From Candidatus Woesearchaeota archaeon (lineage in GTDB: Archaea > Nanobdellota > Nanobdellia > Woesearchaeales > JACPBV01): a stretch of 33,004 nucleotides of DNA. Position 1 is the stretch's first letter; each line of letters starts with the position of its first letter. The notes under the pieces were generated by a model. The model did no database searches and had not been told where the DNA came from. It saw nothing but the letters and a program-made list of their open reading frames with translations. The DNA lies in contig JACPII010000017.1 of assembly GCA_016188175.1 (NCBI GenBank), positions 1 to 33,004 on the forward strand. The letters run 5' to 3'. The translations under genes were made by a program, and so were the position numbers. Below are positions 9,301 through 15,064 of this stretch, one piece after another.

Positions 9301-9452
9301 ACCCATTCTCCCGAAGAATCCCCACCCTGGGCGGTGGAAGGATTGTACATTATCTCATTGATGAATAATTCTCCAGCTGCAAAGGGGAGAGAGATAAATA
9401 GGTAAAAGAAAGAAAAGATAATGGCAAATAGCAGCAAGTTTGCTCTTTTCAA
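3345..9452 (-). CDS. Giant modular surface protein (LTD, PKD, cadherin-like and S-layer-like modules)
   Basis: This 2035-residue protein begins at a TTG codon; the only nearby ATG is followed at once by a stop. Residues 1-26 are a signal peptide. Residues about 27-190 form a lamin-tail domain (LFINEIMYNP, GEWVELFNNG). Two PKD-like domains follow (FDFDDGNS, WNFGDGSF), then several cadherin-like/Ig-like repeats marked by NDxP signatures, and another PKD/REJ-like domain (ANAGSDQAV, TLDGSQSNDPDG). A two-part module with conserved Cys occurs three times (nt about 7110-7797, 5297-5999 and 3565-4303), the last being very acidic. A C-terminal transmembrane helix (LIILTTAFVVLLGGVIIVLL) and a KRK tail anchor it. 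N-x-S/T sequons are abundant, implying heavy glycosylation. It probably acts in adhesion or as a cell-wall component. It lies 42 bases after the S-layer-like gene at 9495, in the same direction, so the two are likely one operon. Confidence 0.9.
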   Translation of the reverse strand: MKRANLLLFAIIFSFFYLFISLPFAAGELFINEIMYNPSTAQGGDSSGEWVELFNNGTAATDLTGLTLCGDGLLSGYVQGGNLSPEQDQGLVLPSGGFALITDGGTGTNVYTNQTVNETSIALHVSGSTLCGGLSDGGKNINLSNGTVLIEQIGYSDIAAEGNTVERFNTRSSKLAESTQTNGTPGSPNSIFDASDPIAALVAAPSIINETGAAIINASGSTDNKAVVSFIFDFDDGNSTTASTSVLSHSFLQNGSFSVSLTAVDAAGLNSTAAQTVTVNDLPPVASFTVTNGTPSEDQQISFNSTSRSIADTLDAASWNFGDGSFAQGDAVNHTFTANGTFLVVLTVNETDGSFSSSSKNITVGFVNDNPAIIPFAIAFNEDGFSDSTNLSAQVIDEEDEPHAISWTASSAANISAVILANNILNVSADKNFFGQRNLTLTAADSLNGAANVTVLVTVSAVNDVPVIQNISNKSAIQGQALSFTVAASDVDNANLTFTKDSALGSLNDSTGVFSFTPDETQYRDFAITFTATDFDGASASATANIFVFSTLNITQVRLFNATGSRSIVEGQIIQNVQQETPLNITLTLRNAGSVRIDDVIAFLDAPTLDLNDANVSFGSINSSRNLSRNLSINIPIDDTPVGIHEIILSASGIDDSLGNTQRFSNFSFFINVTKDLHKVIISQIDFSKNPVKCEPQTSIIPDIMNIGQKNETIHIAVTQPQLSLSVVKTEFLEVDDLTDPSTFFNISNKSAGTYPITVTVLFDRNFSSVTDTSSLVIENCEPNVTLVPSIFLDEGTTGNTIDLGLFFSDFNNDTLVFSSEGAQNISVSIANAAAIINSPTNFNGTNKVNFSAFDGKNTTKSNEVTITVIPVNDAPQITAIPDQTVAQGTPFTLQVQAADVENDPLFFNLTVNATISLTINQSGFISGFTPSNDDRNKAFLIDVTADDGQNKTAETFVLSVTNINDAPQFDSNAPLPNITLNEDSSASINLASSFSDADGDSLSFSATLIGDVTILINQSGGIATIIPAGNVTGLRNVSFRASDGSSQSGSSNVVIINITPVNDAPSFISFISEEVAVVGTPFTLQVNATDIDGDVVAFTDNSTLFDIDPVTGLIEFTPDVGSVGEEVSAITLSDGQLTNSESFSITVVDVLGIDRVQASVNSGAFADLGEGEALGTVLSPGSTIKIKVSLTSHLENEAVSPVRLNATIANDSFTVAAKIVDVQSIAPGATQTVTLDLGAIPGVGKGLYDLTITALGEFDQSEVQASFSAFANIKSQANQILLEDAQFSPSSVACTRSASLIASIRNVDFFNEPVNASITAANSQLGITASTSAQEIPFNGATQITLPISIPLSAAAGAYTFSIAANTTDNTSAQGSAQITVQDCKISFAPVDDPLIKETATQVFSISDLSDLKPVTIQWDLDGQNVSSAFNQTSFTFGPDGRQGRKFHQILVKAKDAQNTVIQKLWRLTSASFPIADTLTTIPNLAALNSSQLEKVNLTLSKANTGTLEFLSEVNLSSLVVLDGHVNFSRGIIAVDTSGIFDDLDKPARITLTGLAYTQTPRILFSGFFTTNPADFTQGGQDCTNTFCFIENATAAPTTSGTITFTVTHLSSYMVNSSQVSQPGNQGPRANAGSDQAVDQNSLVTLDGSQSNDPDGAIVSFSWNQTSGAPVALNSPTSAKPTFTAPQQGSLAFTLTVVDNAGAAASDSVAITVGTASNLKITDLDIEVGDKTSKDVDNGETISREAKPGDTVAFDLEISNTFSSATDTQIEDIEAEITIKDIDDGDDLEETVDVSDLDAGDDDSVTLSFKVPTIVEEDSYDVEIVVDGEDEDGKTHRAVFNLKLDVEKDDSDLLLDRASLSSSEISCERKPSLSFRVVNIGSDDQDDVAVEVESSELNLLRKFENIRLEEGDDEDDVAYANAASFTVADSLNPGAYPIRIKVFDEDGDIADESTVSLEVKACKARQTTPVQGRPGEFDVVTLPGKSRPTVPVTTISFRDTSAYLIILTTAFVVLLGGVIIVLLLLIAAMKRKSN

Positions 9453-9494
9453 AGTTCACATTCCCCCAAAGCCAGAGGGCCTTCCCCCACAGAT

Positions 9495-10895
9495 TTAGTC
9501 CCTCTTTTTCATCCCAACAAGGACAAATACAAGGACGATAATGACGACGAGCCCCAAAACAAGGAGGCCGCCCATTGCCCAAAGGAATGGAGTCGACAAT
9601 CCCAATGCCTCCGTTGTAGAGGTGACCGGCTCAGTGATGACGCCAAGGTCTTCCGTCTCCTCTTCGTCGGCAGGAGTTACAACGACAGTAGTATCTTCTT
9701 CAAATCCCCCTTCTTCTTCAAGGTCTGATACAGGAGATGGGGCTGCCTTGGAACATTCCTCAACGACGAGGTCAATGTTTTTGATGTTGGACAACGTGTC
9801 GGTGTCATAAAATGATTTTACGGCAATCGGGTAGTTTCCCGGCTCAATGCCATCAGGAACCTTGAATGTGTACCCTTTGGCGAACTCGGTATCTGAGCCG
9901 GTGCCTTCGTCAAGCTCAGGGATTGAAGTGTCCTCAAAATCAATTTCCAGGTCAGAGCTTTCTATCCTGACCACAACCTCATCTTCATCATCGCGCCCCT
10001 GGTTCTTCAGGCCAACGTTGATGTTAAAGGTTTTTGAGCAGCTGATCTTTGCTGGAGAGAGGGATACCTTCCGGATTTGGATCTCATTCCTGTCCTTTTC
10101 AACCTCAAGGTCGATGTTTTTCACTTCAACAAAATGCTTTGCCCCGTTCTCATCTTCCGCTTCCGCCTGGATGGTGACTTCGTACTCACCATCATCAACA
10201 TCTTCGGGAACCTGGAATTCAATCCTGAAGCTCTCCTGCTCATCCGCATCAACATCGCCGACGTCAATTTCCTCCTCGAGGTCCTCATCGTCGTCAATGT
10301 TCTCAATCGTGATGGTAACTTCCACATCCTCGATTACAATATCTTCATCATCGGTAAACAGGTTCTCAACGTCCCCCTTGATCTCCACTTTGCTTCCCGG
10401 CTTCGCATCCTTGACGGTGTCTCCTGTATCGACGCTTTTCGACTTGCCGTCGACGACAATCTTGAGGCTGTCAAGGCTGAGCTGGGTAATAGCGTTAACA
10501 TCCAGGGTCAATGACTGGGAAACCTGGGCGTTCGAAACCGAAACCGTCCCTGAGAATGGGCTTAATCGGGTGTTGATATCTTTGGGGACAGTTCCCGTAA
10601 CCGTCACGGTCTGGGTAGAGCCAGCATTCACACTGAAGGCGGATGGGCTTATGGTGATATTAAATCCAGAGAGTTCGGTGCTTGACAATGCGACAGAAAG
10701 CCCCGTAAGGTTAACGGTCCCGTTGTTGGCAACGGTAAATGTTGAAGAAAATCCTTTGGTAGGCTTATCAGATATGGCAAGGGTGGCTTGGCTTAAGCCA
10801 ATTTCTGCCGCACCTAATGCGACGGCAGAGCCAGCAATAAACAAGAGCAGGAATGCCAGACTTTTAACAAGAGCCAAAGATACATTTTGTTTCAT
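9495..10895 (-). CDS. Putative S-layer-like surface protein with C-terminal anchor
   Basis: I place the start at the ATG at 10895, which puts a Lys at position 2 of a normal signal peptide (MKQNVSLALVKSLAFLLLFI) and has GGGGGT upstream; an in-frame ATG at 10910 is possible. After cleavage comes a CARDB-like beta domain. Next is an acidic two-part module at nt about 9755-10485 (SLKIVVDGKSKSVDTGDTV, then IENIDDDEDLEEEIDVG, then LSPAKISCSKTFNINV, ending VVEEC). The same module occurs in the downstream giant protein. A Thr/Pro/Glu-rich linker and one transmembrane helix (FLWAMGGLLVLGLVVIIVLV) with a KKRD tail follow. Similar proteins in Woesearchaeota/Pacearchaeota are annotated as putative S-layer proteins. 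High acidity suggests cation binding. It is first in a two-gene operon, so it may be the abundant lattice protein with the giant as an accessory. Confidence 0.85.
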   Translation of the reverse strand: MKQNVSLALVKSLAFLLLFIAGSAVALGAAEIGLSQATLAISDKPTKGFSSTFTVANNGTVNLTGLSVALSSTELSGFNITISPSAFSVNAGSTQTVTVTGTVPKDINTRLSPFSGTVSVSNAQVSQSLTLDVNAITQLSLDSLKIVVDGKSKSVDTGDTVKDAKPGSKVEIKGDVENLFTDDEDIVIEDVEVTITIENIDDDEDLEEEIDVGDVDADEQESFRIEFQVPEDVDDGEYEVTIQAEAEDENGAKHFVEVKNIDLEVEKDRNEIQIRKVSLSPAKISCSKTFNINVGLKNQGRDDEDEVVVRIESSDLEIDFEDTSIPELDEGTGSDTEFAKGYTFKVPDGIEPGNYPIAVKSFYDTDTLSNIKNIDLVVEECSKAAPSPVSDLEEEGGFEEDTTVVVTPADEEETEDLGVITEPVTSTTEALGLSTPFLWAMGGLLVLGLVVIIVLVFVLVGMKKRD

Positions 10896-10956
10896 GGTTG
10901 CAACCCCCATTGTGCATGGTAACCTATCTGATTGTTATTCAAGAGTGGTGGCAGTG

Positions 10957-10966
10957 TATATTTAAA
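10957..10966 (-). promoter_or_regulatory. TATA-like box of the S-layer-like operon
   Basis: On the minus strand this reads TTTAAATATA, about 65 bases before the preferred ATG. It therefore predicts a leader of roughly 30-45 bases, in keeping with the GGGGGT ribosome binding site. Confidence 0.55.
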
Positions 10967-11116
10967 GATTGTTATACTGGAGTATATAGGATGGAGCATG
11001 GGTTGAAAGTCCAGCCATCTGCATTATGCAGCGCGGATATATCTTTTGCCCCATTATCTTATGCCCCATTTTAGCACCCCGAATTGGCGCTACCCAATCC
11101 CCATCACTCCCCGACA

Positions 11117-12832
11117 TCACTTATCGTTCGTATTTTCATTTCCAAAGGCTTTCAGAAATTCACCAACAAAATAATGGCTGAGGAATTCCTGCTCCATGCG
11201 ATCCATGTGTTTTGTGTCAGCCAAAATAGCTATCTTCTTCTGTATAGCTTTTCTTTCCCTGCGGGAAACCCCGGAAGCAAGCCTTTCCTTGAGTTTCTTC
11301 ATCTCTTCGCCCCTTGCTGCTTTTTGCGCATCAAACCGGGATTTCATCTGCAACGCGTTTTGATAGGATCGGGAATTATTAACAACCTCGACAACCTCTT
11401 CTGCAATCTGCTCAGCCAGCCTCCAGTCCAATGCAGCCTCTTCGAGAAGGCCCTTATATAATTCCCTCGTTTTCTCCAGGCCAATGGAGTCTACGGCAAC
11501 AAAAAGGCGGTAATAAGGCTCAATGGCAGGCTTCTCTTTTTCCTTCTCAAAAATACGCAACATTTCCTTCCTTGATTTTGGGGAGAGCCCATCATAGAAA
11601 GCGATAAGCTTCTCGAGCTCGCTGGTTTTGATATTGACCCAGTCTTCTACTGCTCCGGCTTGCGACATAACATAGAGGTTTGCCCAAATATCCCTACCCA
11701 AAGAAAAACCGGAACTTTCCCTAAGTTTTTGATATAACTGGTAGGAATCGGGAGATTCGTGATCAGCAATATGGGCCATCTCATGAATCGCTGCCTTCTC
11801 AAATTCCCCATTTTCCATACCCTGGATTCCACTGAGGAGGACATCAAAACAATCGGGACGTTTCTGCCGGTGATTTTTTACGATTCCGTCCATGAGATTT
11901 TGGTAATCGTTCTCGTCGAGCGGGATCTTTACCTGGCCTTTTTTCAGCAAATCAACTTTTTGGGTGTAGGTCCTTTTATCGTGGGTTTTATAATCAGTTC
12001 CAACATATTTCTGAACAACCTGACCAAAGTCCCCGGAAGAAGAAAAACAATTGGGGATGGCGGCACTGGTATGGCCGGCATTGAGCTTTAAGAATATCAT
12101 CTCCGTTAATCCAACTATCCGCGGGTTTATCGCCTCATATTTTGCAATAATCCTTTTGAAAACATCAATCTGTTCAGGAGTAAAGTCCCCAACGAGCATC
12201 ACCGTCTGGGAATCGTCCTTTAATTTTTCAAGCGCTTCAAGCGGACCCTGTATCTGACTGTAATCATCCCTCCCGAGCAAGGTAACTTTGTAATGCTGGC
12301 CCTCAAATGGAAAATCAAACACCTTCTGGCCGAAATCCAGGTTCATACTGCCTGGCTGTTCTGCATCCGCGGCAATGGCCAAGGCAGGAGCAAAAAATGC
12401 AAGGCCAACTCCTGCCGCAATTAAGCCGGGATAGAGTATCCTGTTCCATGACACGGACTTATTCGAGGGGTCATGCAATGCTTTGGAAGGATCATCGTTT
12501 GAAACAGCAAGGGCAGCCATGCCCTCAACTTTATCGCTAATTTCACTTTGTGTTACCATCAGCCTTAACGATTCAGGAGTATGGGCGGCAAACTGGAGCT
12601 CGTACCAATCCACATCAAAATCCTCCGGGCCAACGCTGAGGGCATCCTGAAAGGGAGAAGGGCTGAATTCCCGGTGTTGGCGTTGCAGCTCAAGCTTTAA
12701 GATTTTGAGAGCAGTCTCCCGTTGATACCCTGCATGTGCAAGATATTCTAATTTATCCTTTAACCCAAGTTTTCGGTCCCCGTGAAGGGGGAAATATGAT
12801 ATTCCATCCCTTTGCGGCTGGATGAAGGTCAT
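11117..12832 (-). CDS. Membrane-anchored putative zinc metallopeptidase (HExxH), paralogue of the upstream gene
   Basis: The protein has 571 residues. Residues 25-80 form a conserved N-terminal region (ALKILKLELQ, DALSVGPEDFDVDWYELQ). A transmembrane helix lies at about 130-155 (ILYPGLIAAGVGLAFFAPAL). The remainder is a domain with AAIHEMAHIADHES, so His350, Glu351 and His354 make an HExxH zinc motif with a further His358. The C-terminal 90 residues are a charged coiled-coil-like region. HExxH with helical surroundings is typical of zinc-dependent proteases; the family is not recognised and the substrate is unknown. It overlaps the upstream paralogue by four bases (ATGA), implying translational coupling. 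The paralogues align in the N-terminal motif, in the VGDF/IGDF region, and from AVEDW/QPEDW to the end of the helical segment. A protease/pseudoprotease pair is my inference. Confidence 0.75.
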   Translation of the reverse strand: MTFIQPQRDGISYFPLHGDRKLGLKDKLEYLAHAGYQRETALKILKLELQRQHREFSPSPFQDALSVGPEDFDVDWYELQFAAHTPESLRLMVTQSEISDKVEGMAALAVSNDDPSKALHDPSNKSVSWNRILYPGLIAAGVGLAFFAPALAIAADAEQPGSMNLDFGQKVFDFPFEGQHYKVTLLGRDDYSQIQGPLEALEKLKDDSQTVMLVGDFTPEQIDVFKRIIAKYEAINPRIVGLTEMIFLKLNAGHTSAAIPNCFSSSGDFGQVVQKYVGTDYKTHDKRTYTQKVDLLKKGQVKIPLDENDYQNLMDGIVKNHRQKRPDCFDVLLSGIQGMENGEFEKAAIHEMAHIADHESPDSYQLYQKLRESSGFSLGRDIWANLYVMSQAGAVEDWVNIKTSELEKLIAFYDGLSPKSRKEMLRIFEKEKEKPAIEPYYRLFVAVDSIGLEKTRELYKGLLEEAALDWRLAEQIAEEVVEVVNNSRSYQNALQMKSRFDAQKAARGEEMKKLKERLASGVSRRERKAIQKKIAILADTKHMDRMEQEFLSHYFVGEFLKAFGNENTNDK

Positions 12833-14496
12833 TTTTTATTCCACCCTTTCGGTTTCCATGAGGTAAGGACATCCTCCAGCTCTGTTAATGCCATGAACCT
12901 ACCAATATCGCCGTCAAGGGTCCTAGAACCTAGCATAGCATCCTCGAGTTTTTCAAGAAGCTCCTGTTTCTTTCGGGGATCCGGCTCAAGCGAATAGGCC
13001 CCCTGCAAGGCTCCGATAATTTTCTGGAATCCGGCTCTGAATTCATCAATCCCTTCCAACCCATCCATAGCCGCTTCATAATGAAAATCCTTCGAAACGA
13101 TATCTGCAAGGCGATGGGCAATAATGTTTCGAAGATTCCATCCCAGGACAATTTCCTGAAGGACACGTTCATACATCTCTTTTGTCTGCTGGATTCCAAC
13201 ATTCCCAAGAGCCGCGAAAACTCTCTGATAACGCAGAATTTCACCCCGGGGCTTCTCTTTCTGGAGGAGGGCGGAGAATGAATCCCTTCCCTCGGGAGTT
13301 AATTGCCGGTACACTTCGACGAGCTGATCAAGTTCGGCCATCTCTGCTTTAACCCAATCTTCCGGCTGCTTCCGATTCCCATCGATATAGACATAGTTAT
13401 AGAGGCTTAGCCTAAATTCATCCTTGGTATCGCCCCTGAATTTTTCAAAAAAGGCGTCAAAGGCATCAACCTCAGAGAGAAGCAGTTCGCAAATCTCTTT
13501 AGTAATCTCATTATTGCCATCATCAACTGATTTAGTAACGAGGATTATATCATAGCCGTCTTTGTTTCGATGGCTGAATGCTTTCTGAATCCTTGCCGTA
13601 ATGCCTTCGAGCCCTTGGGCGGAAACGGGAACTGCAACAAGGTCCCGGCGAAGGCCATCGCTAGACTCAATAACCTCGTGGATCCCTTTCGGATTCTTTT
13701 CATCAAGTATTTTTTTTAGCATTTGCTCAAGCTCGCGGGGAGAATAGCAATGGTTAGGGAGCGCAACGGGGTCATTGCTTGTGATGGGCACTTTTACGAA
13801 TACCATCTCCAGGGGATCCAGGATTCCCGGATTAACAGAAGAAAACCGGCCAATCACCCCCTTGTAGAGGACTAACTCATCATAGGAAAAGTCCCCAATA
13901 AACAATGCCTGAGCATGCCTGTCATCCCGAATTTTTGATAAGCCCTGGGAGAGGCCATGGACGATATCGTATTTTCCACCTGAAAGAAGCGCGAGACTAT
14001 AATGGGGGTTTGAGCCTGGCTGAACCGCCTGCCCATGCTCCTGGCCGATGCTTTGGCTCGATGAACATCCTGCAAGCAAGGTGATGCCTAATACAGCGGC
14101 AATGGACAGTGGCCGTTTATAACGATGGAAAAACCTGGCAGCTCCCCATGAACTTTCCTGCCCATAACTGCCCGTTTCATTTCGGTGAGGGGTGTTTTCC
14201 AGGCTCGGATTGTGTTCTCCAGCAAGGCCATCCAAACAGTCAAGGAATTCTACGACTCGGCTAATTTTCTTTCGCGAATGCCCGCTGATAGGGGAGTTTT
14301 GCAGATCATACCATCCAAGTTCGAAATCCTCGGGGCCAATGGTTATGGCATCATCATAGGGGCTAGCCGGATGGCTTCCCGACTGAAGATTGACGTCCCT
14401 TTTCAGAATTTCAAGAGCAAGAGGCCTATCGAACCCGTGCCTTAACAGGCTGTCCAGCCTTGCAGGAAGGGATTTGGATGCCGTGTAATGACTCAT
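12829..14496 (-). CDS. Paralogue of the HExxH protein lacking the zinc motif (pseudopeptidase), with internal lipobox-like site
   Basis: The 555-residue protein is clearly related to the downstream gene. It shares the N-terminal region (LALEILKRDV, DAITIGPEDFELGWYDLQ at residues 26-66), a hydrophobic segment at about 129-143, ALFIGDFSYDELVLYKGVIG, EDWVKAEMAELDQLVEVYRQ and the following helical block. Where the partner has HEMAHIADHE it reads KEICELLLSE, so both zinc histidines are gone and catalysis is not expected. The hydrophobic segment ends in LLAGCSSS, a lipobox-like sequence with Cys144, oddly placed after about 120 residues instead of at the N-terminus. The gene has a TATA-like box 27 bases before the ATG and leads a two-gene operon. 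It may be a regulatory or binding partner of the active paralogue; the function is unknown. Confidence 0.75.
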   Translation of the reverse strand: MSHYTASKSLPARLDSLLRHGFDRPLALEILKRDVNLQSGSHPASPYDDAITIGPEDFELGWYDLQNSPISGHSRKKISRVVEFLDCLDGLAGEHNPSLENTPHRNETGSYGQESSWGAARFFHRYKRPLSIAAVLGITLLAGCSSSQSIGQEHGQAVQPGSNPHYSLALLSGGKYDIVHGLSQGLSKIRDDRHAQALFIGDFSYDELVLYKGVIGRFSSVNPGILDPLEMVFVKVPITSNDPVALPNHCYSPRELEQMLKKILDEKNPKGIHEVIESSDGLRRDLVAVPVSAQGLEGITARIQKAFSHRNKDGYDIILVTKSVDDGNNEITKEICELLLSEVDAFDAFFEKFRGDTKDEFRLSLYNYVYIDGNRKQPEDWVKAEMAELDQLVEVYRQLTPEGRDSFSALLQKEKPRGEILRYQRVFAALGNVGIQQTKEMYERVLQEIVLGWNLRNIIAHRLADIVSKDFHYEAAMDGLEGIDEFRAGFQKIIGALQGAYSLEPDPRKKQELLEKLEDAMLGSRTLDGDIGRFMALTELEDVLTSWKPKGWNKK

Positions 14497-14518
14497 TCGC
14501 CGTGGGTAAGGGGGATGG

Positions 14519-14526
14519 TTTATAAA
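14519..14526 (-). promoter_or_regulatory. TATA-like box of the peptidase/pseudopeptidase operon
   Basis: On the minus strand this reads TTTATAAA, centred 27 bases before the ATG at 14496 with no ribosome binding site. The operon transcript is probably leaderless. Confidence 0.6.
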
Positions 14527-14639
14527 ACTTTGCAGTTTTTGACTATCTTTTAGTAGTTACAATATTCTTGCCCTGCCAAACCTGCTGCCCAAAAAAACGG
14601 ATAAAGGCAAAAGGGCCATTAGAAAAAAAAATGTATTTG

Positions 14640-14789
14640 TTTAGCATCTTCGAAACGCTCGACATAAGAGTCCAAAGTCCTGCGTCCCCGTAAGGGTGAG
14701 CGTATGTTCCGGTTCGTTCCGAACGGAGGGCGACCCCCCGCGACGGACTCAAATTAGGCTCAAGGGTGTTTCGACCTTAGGATGCTAAA
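14640..14789. repeat. Long imperfect inverted repeat A
   Basis: The outer arms pair TTTAGCATC with GATGCTAAA, then TCGAAAC with GTTTCGA, then GAGTCC with GGACTC. The central part (14684-14737) forms further small stems and is closely similar to the core of the next hairpin at 14897-14949. The two cores share GGGTGAGCGTA, TGTTCCGGT and ACGGAGGGCG in the same order. Confidence 0.75.
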
Positions 14790-14795
14790 AAAATA

Positions 14796-14847
14796 GTAAT
14801 AGGTTAGCCGGCTGAAGTGACTTAACCAAGAAACCCAACAACAACAA
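14796..14847. repeat. 52-base dispersed repeat, copy 1
   Basis: The 52 bases are identical to 32941-32992. The unit contains a small hairpin (GGTTA ... TAACC around AGCCGGCT) and ends in four CAA triplets that form the start of the left arm of hairpin B. Confidence 0.9.
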
Positions 14848-14979
14848 TGGGCTCGACGGTCAAATCCTCACTACGTTCGGATTTGCCCTGCTCGGTCACC
14901 CCGGAGGGGTGAGCGTAGTGTTCCGGTCCTTCGGACGGAGGGCGGCCCCGACCTCGCCTCGCCATTGTTGTTGGGTTTC
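14830..14979. repeat. Long imperfect inverted repeat B
   Basis: The left arm GAAACCCAACAACAACAATGG (one CAA longer) pairs with the right arm CCATTGTTGTTGGGTTTC at 14962-14979. Nested stems include AAATCC/GGATTT (14863-14884), CACTACG/CGTAGTG and CCCCGGAGGGG. The core at 14897-14949 matches that of hairpin A. Confidence 0.8.
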
Positions 14980-15064
14980 CCGACAGGATAAATAGGAATG
15001 TCAAAACCAAAACTTCAGGCTCCTGACTAATTACAAAAAATACAAAAAATTTAAATTTCCGAAG

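Larger units (their letters stand above)
14497..15064. other. Gene-free block holding two long hairpin repeats
   Basis: This 568 base gap between EF-2 and the pseudopeptidase gene holds no convincing gene. Short open frames in it run through inverted repeats and show no family resemblance. It contains two long imperfect hairpins (14640-14789 and 14830-14979) that share a GC-rich core, and a 52-base repeat whose second copy is at 32941. Confidence 0.7.

Noticed and set aside
9847-10965. 372-codon plus-strand open frame opposite the S-layer-like gene
   Set aside because: Ser-rich shadow of the acidic repeats on the minus strand; no promoter or family similarity.
14855-14950. tRNA-like segment (GGTCAAATCC, GGATTT stem)
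   Set aside because: No acceptor stem, anticodon arm or T-loop in proper spacing; the pairing is explained by the hairpin B repeat.
14543-15010. Two short minus-strand frames between EF-2 and the pseudopeptidase
   Set aside because: They coincide with long inverted repeats and encode low-complexity Arg/Gly-rich sequence without family resemblance.
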